Below, in pieces: positions 1 to 7,874 of a stretch of DNA of 39,878 nucleotides. The notes beneath the pieces were generated by a model. That model did not search any database, was not told the origin of the DNA, and saw nothing but the letters and a program-made list of their open reading frames with translations. Where the stretch lies: assembly GCA_905215855.1 (NCBI GenBank), contig CAJMRT010000014.1:1-39878 (forward strand). The letters are read 5' to 3'. The position numbers were made by a program, and so were the translations under genes. Source of the stretch: an uncultured bacterium (GTDB lineage: Bacteria; Bacillota; Clostridia; Oscillospirales; Acutalibacteraceae). Positions within the stretch are counted from its first letter, which is position 1; every line of letters begins with the position of its first letter.

Positions 1-77
1 TACTTCCAAACTTCACCGAGATTAAGCTCAAACAATCTGCGTTTCGGAGTAATTTCCGTTATCTCGTTATTTTTCAA
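1..77 (-). CDS. N-terminus of a probable ABC-2 type (polysaccharide) permease, cut by window edge
   Basis: Reading leftward from a TTG at 75-77 gives 25 codons open to the edge, beginning MKNNEITEITPKRRLFEL and ending LGEVWK. The start is supported by a GGGGG-type ribosome site 7 bases upstream and by a near-consensus promoter (116-144). The pattern 'KRRL-ELNL-EVW-(Y)' resembles the cytoplasmic N-terminus of ABC-2 permeases that export polysaccharide or teichoic acid, where it precedes an 'YRDL' segment; that assignment rests on memory of the family and very few residues. The gene is divergent from the isomerase gene to its right. Confidence 0.5.
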   Translation of the reverse strand, partial: MKNNEITEITPKRRLFELNLGEVWK

Positions 78-115
78 GCCACTTCCCCCTTTTGTAGATA
101 TTTCATATACAAAAA

Positions 116-144
116 ATTTTATCACATTTATATTTTTGTGTCAA
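116..144 (-). promoter_or_regulatory. Promoter for the left-edge gene
   Basis: On the minus strand TTGACA (139-144) and TAAAAT (116-121) are separated by 17 bases, close to a perfect sigma-A promoter. It points to the TTG start at 77 and supports the partial gene being real. Confidence 0.75.
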
Positions 145-150
145 TTCAGG

Positions 151-179
151 TTGATTTGCAGACATAATAATGCTAAAAT
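151..179 (+). promoter_or_regulatory. Promoter for the isomerase-DUF188 pair
   Basis: TTGATT (151-156), 17-base spacer, TAAAAT (174-179). It lies just upstream of the gene starting at 214, back to back with the leftward promoter, leaving only six bases between the two -35 boxes. Confidence 0.65.
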
Positions 180-213
180 AAAAGTGAATTTATTTATGAA
201 AGGAATTTAAAAA

Positions 214-885
214 ATGGCAAAAATTAAAAAGATTTCGGCAATTATGGTTGCCGCAGTTATTCTCTGCACCTGCTTTTTAATCAGCGGTTGCGGCGGTAAC
301 ACCGAGAGCAGTTCTGCTGAAAAAGCAACTTCTGCAGTTTCAAACGAGGAAACAACAAAAGCAAGCACAGACACAACCAGTTACAAGTCAAGCTACACAG
401 CAATCATTGATGTTAAGAATTATGGCAAAATCAAGGTTGACCTCTACGAAGAGCTTGCTCCGATTACCGTTAAAAACTTTGTAAGCCTTGCAAAAGACGG
501 CTTTTATGACGGTCTTACTTTCCACAGAATCATCTCAGGCTTTATGATTCAGGGCGGTGACCCAAAGGGTGACGGCACAGGCGGCAGTAAAAAAACAATC
601 AAGGGCGAATTCGCTCAGAACGGTGTTGAAAACAACCTTTCACACACAAGAGGCGTTATCTCAATGGCTCGTTCAAACGATCCCGACAGTGCAAGTTCAC
701 AGTTCTTCATTGTTCAGGCTGACAGCACACATCTTGACGGTCAGTATGCAGCATTCGGCAAGGTTACCGAGGGTATGGACATTGTTGATAAAATCTGCGA
801 GGACACACCTGTTACAGATTCAAACGGTACTGTTGAAAAAGCAAATCAGCCTGTTATCAACTCAATCAAGATTGAGGAAAAATAA
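214..885 (+). CDS. Lipoprotein cyclophilin-type peptidyl-prolyl cis-trans isomerase
   Basis: Catalyses proline cis-trans isomerisation on secreted proteins at the outer face of the membrane. The 223-aa protein has a lipoprotein signal with lipobox LISGC (Cys26), a Ser/Thr-rich tether to about residue 57, and a cyclophilin domain. Family hallmarks are visible: FHRIISGFMIQGGDP, the GTGG turn, ISMAR...SASSQFFI and LDGQYAAFGKV. The ATG has an AAAGGA ribosome site 9 bases upstream and a promoter at 151-179. The stop overlaps the next start (TAATG), so the two genes are co-translated. Anchored cyclophilins of this kind are common in Clostridia; the function is a confident family assignment, the clients are unknown. 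Confidence 0.92.
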   Translation: MAKIKKISAIMVAAVILCTCFLISGCGGNTESSSAEKATSAVSNEETTKASTDTTSYKSSYTAIIDVKNYGKIKVDLYEELAPITVKNFVSLAKDGFYDGLTFHRIISGFMIQGGDPKGDGTGGSKKTIKGEFAQNGVENNLSHTRGVISMARSNDPDSASSQFFIVQADSTHLDGQYAAFGKVTEGMDIVDKICEDTPVTDSNGTVEKANQPVINSIKIEEK

Positions 886-1355
886 TGAACGGTATAACTG
901 TTCTTGTTGATGCGGATGCCTGCCCCGTTGTAAAATCAGTTGAGAGAATTGCAAAAAGTCACAATGTTTCAGTTGTTCTTTTATGCGATACAAACCATAT
1001 TCTCAAATCCGATTACAGCGAGATAAAAATTATCGGTGCAGGTGCAGACGCAGTTGATTTGGCGCTTGTCAATCTTTGTAAAAAGGGCGACATTGCGGTA
1101 ACTCAGGATTACGGAGTTGCGGCACTTGTGCTTGGAAAAGGTGCATACTGTATTCATCAGTCGGGAAAAATTTTCTCGGATGATAACATAGGCGGTCTGC
1201 TTATGGACAGGCACCTTGCCAAAAAGGCGAGAATGTCAAATGGCAAGCATCACATTAAAGGACCGAAAAAGCGTACAAAACAAGATGACGAAAACTTTGA
1301 AAAAAGCTTTGAGTCTTTGCTTGTAAAAGCGTTAAATAATTCTAATCAGGAATAA
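885..1355 (+). CDS. YaiI/YqxD-type DUF188 (UPF0178) protein
   Basis: 156-aa cytoplasmic protein with the DUF188 signatures VDADACPVVKSV at the N-terminus, 'DIAVTQDYGVAALVL' in the middle and 'RHLAKKAR' near the end, followed by a lysine-rich tail. The acidic N-terminal VDADACP motif and TQDY resemble the PIN-like nuclease fold, but no biochemical role is established for this family. It starts in the stop codon of the isomerase gene and has GAGG seven bases upstream inside that gene, so it is translationally coupled. No terminator directly follows; the next hairpin is at 1444-1476. Confidence 0.9.
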   Translation: MNGITVLVDADACPVVKSVERIAKSHNVSVVLLCDTNHILKSDYSEIKIIGAGADAVDLALVNLCKKGDIAVTQDYGVAALVLGKGAYCIHQSGKIFSDDNIGGLLMDRHLAKKARMSNGKHHIKGPKKRTKQDDENFEKSFESLLVKALNNSNQE

Positions 1356-1373
1356 TAATTTTTCGGCATATAC

Positions 1374-1402
1374 TTGAAATGCACAGAAATGTGTGCTACA
1401 AT
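1374..1402 (+). promoter_or_regulatory. Strong rightward promoter facing the small peptide gene
   Basis: TTGAAA (1374-1379), 17-base spacer, TACAAT (1397-1402). No protein-coding gene follows on this strand; a transcript from about 1409 would run through the hairpin at 1444-1476 and, if it reads on, antisense to the whole 26-aa peptide gene to the hairpin at 1672-1703. Confidence 0.7.
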
Positions 1403-1443
1403 AATTGTAGGCAAAATGATGTAATTAGTCCATTGGGCAAAAC

Positions 1444-1476
1444 GAAACCCTCGAAGTCGGTAGCTTCGAGGGTTTC
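1444..1476. terminator. Hairpin, bidirectional terminator candidate
   Basis: Perfect 13-bp stem GAAACCCTCGAAG / CTTCGAGGGTTTC with a 7-base loop. Moderately U-rich flanks on both sides (TTCTTC rightward, GTTTTG leftward). It could end the isomerase-DUF188 transcript, the short RNA from 1409 and the leftward peptide mRNA. Confidence 0.65.
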
Positions 1477-1500
1477 TTCATAGGTTGGCTGTTGAAGTTA

Positions 1501-1581
1501 CTATCTATCCAACCACTTGCAAATGTAGTAGGCAACTACACTTGCTCCAACAGATAGGAAAAAGGATATAAGCAACTTCAA
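1501..1581 (-). CDS. 26-residue single-helix membrane peptide
   Basis: Starting at TTG (1579-1581) the peptide is MKLLISFFLSVGA... ending SVVAYYICKWLDR: one hydrophobic helix of about 20 residues and a short charged tail. The start is set by a perfect AAGGAGGTGA ribosome site (1587-1596) five bases upstream; a longer in-frame reading exists but its extra part lacks a ribosome site. The ending YYICKWLD is one I associate with tiny unannotated proteins in gut Firmicutes, but I know no function. Size, hydrophobicity, framing hairpins and an opposing promoter resemble type I toxin-antitoxin loci. A TATACT -10-like element precedes it, without a good -35. Confidence 0.65.
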   Translation of the reverse strand: MKLLISFFLSVGASVVAYYICKWLDR

Positions 1582-1671
1582 GAAAGTCACCTCCTTCCTG
1601 CCGGAAAGAGTCAACAGCAGAATAAGTATATCAGATCTGTTCAGCCAACTTTTAGAAACAGAACACCCCGA

Positions 1672-1703
1672 AGAGTCAAATCTTCGGGGTGTTTTATGTT
1701 TTA
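1672..1703. terminator. Hairpin, bidirectional terminator candidate
   Basis: Perfect 13-bp stem AACACCCCGAAGA / TCTTCGGGGTGTT, loop GTCAAA. Followed rightward by TTTTATGTTTT, so best as terminator of the rightward RNA; leftward it would catch the transcript of the GH3 gene ending at 1795. Confidence 0.7.
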
Positions 1704-1794
1704 TTGTCAGAATTTTATCAATTGTATGCTCAGGCAAAATAGCCTATGAACAATTCACTCTATCTTCCGAACACACCTATTAAATATTCACTTT

Positions 1795-3030
1795 TCATTC
1801 TTCACTTACAACAACATCAGTTGGTTCTGTTGTTCTCACTTTTTTCTGATATGTGTCAATATTGAAAATGCCGAGGTTTTGTTTCCATTTTAAAATTCGT
1901 TTTACGGATGCGTCAACCTGAGATTCCGGTATTTCACCGTTTTGAACAGCTTCAAGAACTGCGGGATACTGGGTTTCAACAGATGAGCAACAGAGCAAAT
2001 CATTACCGCATTTTGCGGCTGTAACTGCCGCCGCTTCATCGCCTGTAAATTCCGTGATTGCGTCCATAATCAAATCATCGGTCATAATTACGCCGTCAAA
2101 TTTGAAGTCATTTCTTAAAATGTTGTGTACCTTTTGTGAAAGAGAAGCCGGATACTCGCTGTCCATACAGTTCACAATGTTGTGTGAAACAAGAATACAA
2201 TCGGCACCTGACTCAATTCCCTGATAAAACGGCTTAAAATCTGTATTTTCAAATTCCGAATATTCACGGTCATCATAGGCAATTCCCGTGTGTGTATCGC
2301 TGTTATTGCCATAACCCGGAAAATGTTTCAAAACCGTGCCGAGTTTTTTAGCCTTGCTTGTTTCAACAACGGTTCTTACATACCTGTCCTCCATATCAAC
2401 ATCCGAGCTGAAAGAGCGGTCGTACATAAAGCCGTATTCGTTAGAAGTCATATCGCAGACAGGTGCCATATTGACATTTATTCCGAGTGAAAGCAGTAAA
2501 TCCGCCTTACCGTTTGCGTCCTGTTCAATTGCATCCCAACCACCGTTTGAATAGGTATCTTTCGGTGAAAGGAACGGAGTTTCTCGAAGATTAGGATTAC
2601 TGCTGACACGCACAACCGTTCCGCCCTCTTCATCAACACCGATTAAAAGCGGAATATCAGCCTCGTCCTGATAGCTTTGAATATCGTTAATAACTTCATC
2701 TTTGGTTTTTCCGTCAAAATCTCTGCCAAACAGAATATATCCGCCTATGTTGTACTTACTGACTTGCTTAACAGCATCTTCATCAGGACAACGGACATAG
2801 AACATCTGCCCTACCTTTTCCTCAAGGGTCATATTAGAGATGAACTTGTCAAGCTTTTGGTCATTGATTTCTTCTTCCGACATTGTGGTCGGCTGAACGG
2901 TTGTCTGCTCAGTTGTCTGCGATTGTTCCGGCTGACTGTTGCTGTTTGCACAAGCCGACATTAAAAATACCATACATAATGCAAGCAGAGCAGATGAAGT
3001 AATTTTTATGGTATTGCTAAATTTTTTCAT
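1795..3030 (-). CDS. nagZ: GH3 beta-N-acetylhexosaminidase-type lipoprotein
   Basis: 411-aa lipoprotein (lipobox LMSAC, Cys27), then a Gln/Thr/Ser-rich tether to about residue 50 and a GH3 catalytic barrel. The NagZ-type signature KHFPGYGNNSDTH (235-247) with the Asp-His pair, and MTDDL (316-320) with the nucleophile aspartate, are present. Such enzymes release terminal N-acetylglucosamine from muropeptides or glycans outside the membrane. The ATG at 3030 (AAGG six bases upstream) is preferred because the longer reading to 3066 would overlap the upstream gene; with this start the gap is 7 bases, consistent with an operon. It has only the N-terminal GH3 domain, as in Bacillus-type lipoprotein homologues without a second domain. 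Confidence 0.85.
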   Translation of the reverse strand: MKKFSNTIKITSSALLALCMVFLMSACANSNSQPEQSQTTEQTTVQPTTMSEEEINDQKLDKFISNMTLEEKVGQMFYVRCPDEDAVKQVSKYNIGGYILFGRDFDGKTKDEVINDIQSYQDEADIPLLIGVDEEGGTVVRVSSNPNLRETPFLSPKDTYSNGGWDAIEQDANGKADLLLSLGINVNMAPVCDMTSNEYGFMYDRSFSSDVDMEDRYVRTVVETSKAKKLGTVLKHFPGYGNNSDTHTGIAYDDREYSEFENTDFKPFYQGIESGADCILVSHNIVNCMDSEYPASLSQKVHNILRNDFKFDGVIMTDDLIMDAITEFTGDEAAAVTAAKCGNDLLCCSSVETQYPAVLEAVQNGEIPESQVDASVKRILKWKQNLGIFNIDTYQKKVRTTEPTDVVVSEE

Positions 3031-3037
3031 AAATACC

Positions 3038-5065
3038 TTACGCTTTCTGCGTTTTTGACTGAACACTTTTTGTTACATAAACAAGACATTTCACCGTTAC
3101 ACCGTTTGCTGTGGTACACGATACGGTTGTTTTTCCCGTTTTATTGGCGGTAATTTCTCCGCTGCTTTCGTCAACCGATGCAACATTCGGGTTAGATGAC
3201 GAATATTGCATTTTGCAGGTTGCCTCGCCGTCTGCAACGGAAAAATTCAGTGAACCTGATTTTCCCTCTAATAAAGACATTTTCTTTCTGTCAAAGCTGA
3301 CTGCCATTGCCGGCAATTTTACATCTACGCTGACATTCTTCACCTTACCGTCAGAGGTCAGTACGGTAATTACCGTATCACCAACACCTGTTGCCACAAT
3401 GTTTCCGTTTTCATCAACCGATGCAACAGATGGATTACTGCTTGAGTAGCTCATTGAGATACTTCCCCTCAACTCGGTAATTTCACTGTCAAGGGTATAT
3501 GTTTCAAAAAGCCCCATTGAAAGCTCGGTTGTCGGAACAATAAGTTCAGATTTGCTCTGCGCAACCTCATTGAGCTTTTCGGCAACGGCAGGTCCGTATA
3601 TCTTCATATTAGCATATGCAAGCGGATGAATTCCGTCGCCTTTTTTGGTCGTTGTATTATATTTAAAATACTGGGTAGTGATTTCGCTGTTATCATCAGT
3701 AAGTTCTGTTTCTTCGGAAAGGTCGATATACGGAATATCCCATTTATCAAGAATATTTTTAATCAAAGCCCAATACTGCGACTGTTTTATTCTTGTTGAG
3801 CAATCGTGACATAGTACAAAGAGTTTAATTGAATCTTTATAATTCTCATCAAGAAAATAACAGATACTTTCCAATGCTCCAGCCGTTGTATATTCGTCAT
3901 ACTTCCCCGACTTATTATTTTTGTCGGTCATTGAGCCGATTTTTACATTCTTGAACAGGTCATTAAAACCTCCGTCAAGCAGAATAACATCATAGTCGCC
4001 TTTCATTTCACGGACACGCTCAAGTATACTTCTGTGGTCTGTACCGATAAAATCTTTTCTTACTGCAAGAGTTGTACCGGGTGCGGCTTTGTTAGTCATT
4101 GTCATATTATATTTTTCGGCAACATAATTACAGAAAGAATATGTTGAATTGCCCATTGTGTCAGTACCTGAACCATAGGCAACGCTGTCACCGTCACAAT
4201 ACATTGTTCTGCCCGAAAGGTAGTCGGGTGCAATATACAATGCCTTTGCACACGGAAAAAGGTTTTTGCAAAATTCATTTCCGACAGCCTGCAAAATCAA
4301 ATTAACATCGTTTTCGGTAATTTTTCCGTCATCGTCAACATCAGCTGCAGTGAGCTGTTCTTCTGTCGGGATACTGCCGATAAGGCTCTTGGCAAGCTTA
4401 GCATCACCGGTATCTACTTCACCGTTGCCGTCAACATCGCCATAGGTTACTCCGCCTACAGAAAGAAAGTCAAGTGAATTATCGTCGCAATACTTTTCTG
4501 TGGTAGTGCCTGTGTATCCCTCAAGTGTAAACGCTGAATCAGTTGTGTACTGCTGTGTGCTGATTGTTTGCTTGCTGTAGATGTCAAAAACACCTGCCTT
4601 AGTCGTACAGCTTACTGCAAAAGAATCGTCACAAATCTGCGTTACAGACATAGGAATGCTCACGGATTTAAGACTTTTGCAGTTCATAAAAGCACCGTAA
4701 CCAACCGTTTTCAAGCCAAAATTAAGATTGACTTTTTCCAAGTTTTTACAGCCGTAAAAAGCCCACCACTTGATATTTCTGACAGTACTCGGAATTGTCA
4801 CTTCCTTAATTTTAGCAGAATAAAAGGCTGTTCTGCCGATTGAAGTGACAGGCACGGATTTTATGCTGTCGGGAATTGTTACAAAGCTGTCTTTGCCTGT
4901 ATATCCGCAGATTTCTGCAGTGTTGTCATCAAGCATTTTGTATTTAAAATTTTGATATGTAAATTCATCAGTTGCAGCAAAAGCAGTTGTGCTTACACCT
5001 GCAACCGATGAAAAAATAATCATTGTTGAAAGTAAAAGAGAAAGTGTCTTTTTAATTTTTTTCAT
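3038..5065 (-). CDS. Secreted LRR-dockerin-SGNH hydrolase-Ig-like multidomain protein
   Basis: 675 aa. Signal peptide about 1-31; BspA-type leucine-rich repeats about 50-155 ('GRTAFYSAKIKEVTIPSTV', 'AFYGCKNLEKV'); a type I dockerin at 209-261 with two calcium loops (DVDGNGEVDTGD and DVDDDGKITEND); an SGNH/GDSL hydrolase about 285-500 with GDS (Ser294), GGFND (365-369) and DGIH (Asp477, His480); then two Big_2-like domains (about 507-583 and 585-668), each with the SSSNP-VASVD motif. The likely role is an esterase acting on extracellular polysaccharide or glycan, displayed through a cohesin partner; no cohesin gene is in the window. The ATG at 5065 has GGAG seven bases upstream; a TTGCAT-17-TAAATA promoter candidate lies before it. 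Upstream gene of an apparent pair with the GH3 lipoprotein. Confidence 0.88.
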   Translation of the reverse strand: MKKIKKTLSLLLSTMIIFSSVAGVSTTAFAATDEFTYQNFKYKMLDDNTAEICGYTGKDSFVTIPDSIKSVPVTSIGRTAFYSAKIKEVTIPSTVRNIKWWAFYGCKNLEKVNLNFGLKTVGYGAFMNCKSLKSVSIPMSVTQICDDSFAVSCTTKAGVFDIYSKQTISTQQYTTDSAFTLEGYTGTTTEKYCDDNSLDFLSVGGVTYGDVDGNGEVDTGDAKLAKSLIGSIPTEEQLTAADVDDDGKITENDVNLILQAVGNEFCKNLFPCAKALYIAPDYLSGRTMYCDGDSVAYGSGTDTMGNSTYSFCNYVAEKYNMTMTNKAAPGTTLAVRKDFIGTDHRSILERVREMKGDYDVILLDGGFNDLFKNVKIGSMTDKNNKSGKYDEYTTAGALESICYFLDENYKDSIKLFVLCHDCSTRIKQSQYWALIKNILDKWDIPYIDLSEETELTDDNSEITTQYFKYNTTTKKGDGIHPLAYANMKIYGPAVAEKLNEVAQSKSELIVPTTELSMGLFETYTLDSEITELRGSISMSYSSSNPSVASVDENGNIVATGVGDTVITVLTSDGKVKNVSVDVKLPAMAVSFDRKKMSLLEGKSGSLNFSVADGEATCKMQYSSSNPNVASVDESSGEITANKTGKTTVSCTTANGVTVKCLVYVTKSVQSKTQKA

Positions 5066-5153
5066 CAAATTGCTCCATAAATCAATATTTATTACATTTT
5101 ACTACAAAATGCAACATTTTGTAAATAGGCAAACAACTTAGAATTACCAAAAA

Positions 5154-5214
5154 TAAAAAAACAGAGGAATAACATTGAAAGCAATTCAAAAGACTGCTTT
5201 CAGTAAACCTCTGT
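5154..5214 (-). terminator. Terminator of the CarD-like gene
   Basis: Two-part stem: ACAGAGG (5161-5167) with CCTCTGT (5208-5214) and inner TGAAAGCA (5176-5183) with TGCTTTCA (5195-5202). On the minus strand it is followed by a run of T (5154-5160). Confidence 0.85.
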
Positions 5215-5240
5215 ACCCATCGTAAAATATTAAAAATAAA

Positions 5241-5729
5241 TCAGCCTGCTAGCACAAGCGGAAGTACCTCTCCTCTGTCAATATGAAGCACCAAGGAAAC
5301 CTCATCGCAAACCATTTTTTCAGCCTCTTTAAGAAAACGCTCGTCACTCATATGAAGCCTTCTGCCCTTTTTAAGCTGGAGCTTGCTGTGAAAGTGCATT
5401 CTTCTGATCAATTCAACCAGCTTTTTGCAATCGCCGCCTGCAATAATCTCCTTAAACTTTTCACATCTTTCTGACTTATTGTCAATCCAAATTTCGTTAT
5501 CGGTTTTCTGCGATAAAATACTCTTGATTTCACCGGAACTCAGCACATCACGCATTTTTGAAACAAGCTGTTCATTATGCGTAGGAACAAAAAGTGTTGA
5601 AGACTCCGAACAAACAGGCTTTAAAACATAGTATTCAACAGAAACTTTTCCGATTTTTTTTGTTGTAATTTCCGTAATTTCACAAACACCGTTTGCACCG
5701 TAAAGAACAACCTCGCCTACCTCGTACAT
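5241..5729 (-). CDS. CarD/CdnL-family transcriptional regulator
   Basis: 162 aa from the ATG at 5729. The N-terminal RNA-polymerase-interacting Tudor-like domain is recognisable (MYEVGEVVLYGANGVCEITEI, then EYYVLKPV and STLFVPTHN), followed by a helical C-terminal part. Proteins of this group bind the polymerase beta subunit and act on promoter open complexes. The start chosen follows GGTGAG and matches the family start 'MY-VG-VV-YG'; an in-frame ATG ten codons upstream has no ribosome site. Candidate promoters upstream are TTGTCA-17-TATAAC (5818-5846) and an extended -10 (TGGTAGAAT). The transcript is monocistronic, ended by the hairpin at 5161-5214. Confidence 0.85.
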   Translation of the reverse strand: MYEVGEVVLYGANGVCEITEITTKKIGKVSVEYYVLKPVCSESSTLFVPTHNEQLVSKMRDVLSSGEIKSILSQKTDNEIWIDNKSERCEKFKEIIAGGDCKKLVELIRRMHFHSKLQLKKGRRLHMSDERFLKEAEKMVCDEVSLVLHIDRGEVLPLVLAG

Positions 5730-6422
5730 ATTCTCACCATCCGTAAATTGATTTGTCATATTTATTCGATAAACACTAATGCTTACGGTAATATTCTACC
5801 ACTTTTTCCAAAAATATGTTATAGGCAAAATTACCGAATTTGACAATTTTTTTACCGCGAGAAATTAGATTATATTTCAAAACAACCGAATTTTGTCAGT
5901 ATACAGGGATAAATGAAGCATTTTAGTGATGCAACGCTCTTCAGAGGATTACCATAATATACTCAGATGTAATATGTCATTTTTTATTATACTGCCATCA
6001 CGAATTTGAAACTGCAGATTGCCAAAAAGTGAAATGACCGACAATAAATGTCGGCCATTTTCGGGGTATATTGGGTTATAGAAGGAATATATCATAATTT
6101 AACGAAATAAGCATTGAATACAGAAAAAAACAAGAAAGAACTTTTCATGACTAATTTCAAAACTCCAAAACAAATTACCTAAAAACGAATCTGTTCCAAT
6201 GCTTATTTCGTGAGCATCAACTGTGTTTATATTGTACTACAAATTCGTCAAATAATTCAATTGCATTTGCAACGGAATAAAATCTCAAGTGTAAAATATG
6301 TTATGACTTTTTTATCTAATTGTTACAAAAATAACAATCTCTACCTTTACAAAACAAAATTTGCAATAGCTTCAGAGTACAATGATTTTATGTATACAAG
6401 CTGCAAGCCGTTTACCTGTGTT
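5730..6422. other. Long gene-free stretch with hairpin and inverted repeat
   Basis: No convincing gene in about 690 bases. It holds the CarD promoter region at the left, a hairpin at 6032-6060 (AAATGACCGACA / TGTCGGCCATTT, one mismatch, T-rich flank rightward), and a perfect 15-bp inverted repeat (6102-6116 and 6197-6211) around an A-rich 80-base loop. Short reading frames here lack ribosome sites. Confidence 0.5.
6102..6211. repeat. 15-bp perfect inverted repeat
   Basis: ACGAAATAAGCATTG at 6102-6116 is the exact reverse complement of 6197-6211, and the match continues imperfectly inward. Small size, no coding content; could be a MITE-like relic or an RNA structure downstream of the flavodiiron gene. 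Confidence 0.5.
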
Positions 6423-7589
6423 TTACGCAAGAATTTCATCGGCAAGCTGTTCAAGCTGTGAAATATTTTCTTCTTTCATTGCAGAACGGATTGTAACAAC
6501 AGTAGGGCAAATATCAATATTTTTCATTTCCTCGAGATATGCTCTCATTGTTTTTGCTGCAGAAGGAGCCCATGAACCGTTTTCAACCATAGCTACCTTT
6601 CTGTTCTTGTAACCCTTAATTTTGAGATGGTGCAGAAAATCATTCATAATCGGGAACACGCTGCCGTCATAGCTTGGTGCAATAACAACCATTTTGCTGA
6701 AACGGAAAGCGTCCTCAATATCTTCTGCAAGGTCAGTGCGAGAAAGGTCTGCAATTGAAACTTTTTTGTCAGTCTTTGTCTTTACAATCTCGCAGAGCTT
6801 TTCAGCGGCTTTAGCTGTGTTGCCGTGAACAGAACAGTACGCAATAAATACACCGTCGGTTTCAGGCTCATACTTGCTCCAAGTGTCGTAAAGACCGATG
6901 TACCAACCGAGGTTCTCGTCAAGTACAGGACCGTGAAGCGGACAGATTTTCTGAATATCAAGCTTTGCAGCTTTTTTGAGAAGATTCTGAACCTGAACAC
7001 CGTACTTACCACAGATGTTAAAGTAGTATCTTCTTGCCTCGCAAGCCCAGTCATCTTCCTGAGCGTCAAGAGCACCGAATGTACCGAAGCCGTCAGCTGA
7101 GAAGAGAACCTTTTCTGTGCTTTCGTAAGAAACCATAACTTCAGGCCAGTGAACCATAGGAGCCATTACAAAAGTGAGTTTGTGCGAACCGAGTTCAAGC
7201 TCGTCACCCTCTTTGACCGTAACTGTTTTGTCAGCAAAATCAAAATCAGGGAAAAATTGCGGAAGCATTGAGAAAGTCTTTGCATTGCCGACAAGTTTCA
7301 TTGACGGATATTTATCGGAAACAACCTTGATATTTGAAGCGTGGTCGGGTTCAAGGTGGCTGATTACGAGATAATCTGGAGTTCTGCCGTTAAGCTCTCT
7401 GTCAAGATTTTCAAGCCATTCGTCAGTCTTTCTCTTGTCAACCGTATCCATAATTGCAACTTTTTCATCAAGAATGAGGTATGAATTGTAAGAAATTCCG
7501 TTGGGAACAAGATACTGACTTTCAAAAAGGTCGATTTTCTTGTCATCAACGCCAATGTATTTTATAGAATCGGAAATTTTAACCTGCAT
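6423..7589 (-). CDS. fprA: Flavodiiron protein (A-type flavoprotein)
   Basis: 388 aa, cytoplasmic. An N-terminal metallo-beta-lactamase-like diiron domain (to about 245) with all expected ligands visible: H78-x-E80-x-D82-H83, H147, D166 and H219; then a flavodoxin-like FMN domain starting GVFIAYCSVHGNTAKAAE. Family members reduce oxygen to water and/or nitric oxide to nitrous oxide using electrons from rubredoxin or NADH-rubredoxin reductase, protecting strict anaerobes. No rubredoxin domain is fused. AAAGGAGAG eight bases upstream fixes the start; a TTGATT-17-TATAAT promoter is at 7648-7676. Stands alone. Confidence 0.95.
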   Translation of the reverse strand: MQVKISDSIKYIGVDDKKIDLFESQYLVPNGISYNSYLILDEKVAIMDTVDKRKTDEWLENLDRELNGRTPDYLVISHLEPDHASNIKVVSDKYPSMKLVGNAKTFSMLPQFFPDFDFADKTVTVKEGDELELGSHKLTFVMAPMVHWPEVMVSYESTEKVLFSADGFGTFGALDAQEDDWACEARRYYFNICGKYGVQVQNLLKKAAKLDIQKICPLHGPVLDENLGWYIGLYDTWSKYEPETDGVFIAYCSVHGNTAKAAEKLCEIVKTKTDKKVSIADLSRTDLAEDIEDAFRFSKMVVIAPSYDGSVFPIMNDFLHHLKIKGYKNRKVAMVENGSWAPSAAKTMRAYLEEMKNIDICPTVVTIRSAMKEENISQLEQLADEILA

Positions 7590-7647
7590 TGTAATTCTCT
7601 CCTTTATAAATCTGTGTCCGTTTTTGTCGGAAATTTTTGTTAAGCTA

Positions 7648-7676
7648 ATTATACTATGTTATTCTGTTGAAATCAA
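7648..7676 (-). promoter_or_regulatory. Promoter of fprA
   Basis: Minus-strand TTGATT (7671-7676), 17-base spacer, TATAAT (7648-7653), about 60 bases before the fprA start. Confidence 0.75.
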
Positions 7677-7874
7677 GATGATAATTATATTGAATACAAA
7701 TCACATATTGAGTACTTAATTTATTTCTTAATCAAATTACCCTCTTGTATTATAAATGGCAGCTAGCCGTGCAGTCGTCAAATGAACGCTCCTACAGTTG
7801 TGCATAAAGTTTATCCTTAAATCAAACTATCAACTCAAGCATAATTTTCAATTTTCCACTTTCAATTTTCAATT

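Larger units (their letters stand above)
1409..1703 (+). ncRNA. Candidate untranslated RNA, possibly antisense to the small peptide mRNA
   Basis: Inferred from the promoter at 1374-1402 and two hairpins with 13-bp stems. The short version would end near 1480 (about 70 nt); the long version would end at 1703-1711, where the second hairpin is followed by TTTTATGTTTT. The only ATG immediately downstream is closed by a stop after two codons. The presence of the RNA is inference; the promoter and hairpins are seen. Confidence 0.4.

Noticed and set aside
1501..1737. 78-codon reading of the small membrane peptide
   Set aside because: The upstream 52 codons pass through the hairpin at 1672-1703 and have no ribosome site; the AAGGAGGTGA site sets the start at 1581.
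6210..6461. 83-codon rightward frame overlapping the end of fprA
   Set aside because: No ribosome site, low-complexity AT-rich codons, and it runs into the fprA coding region.
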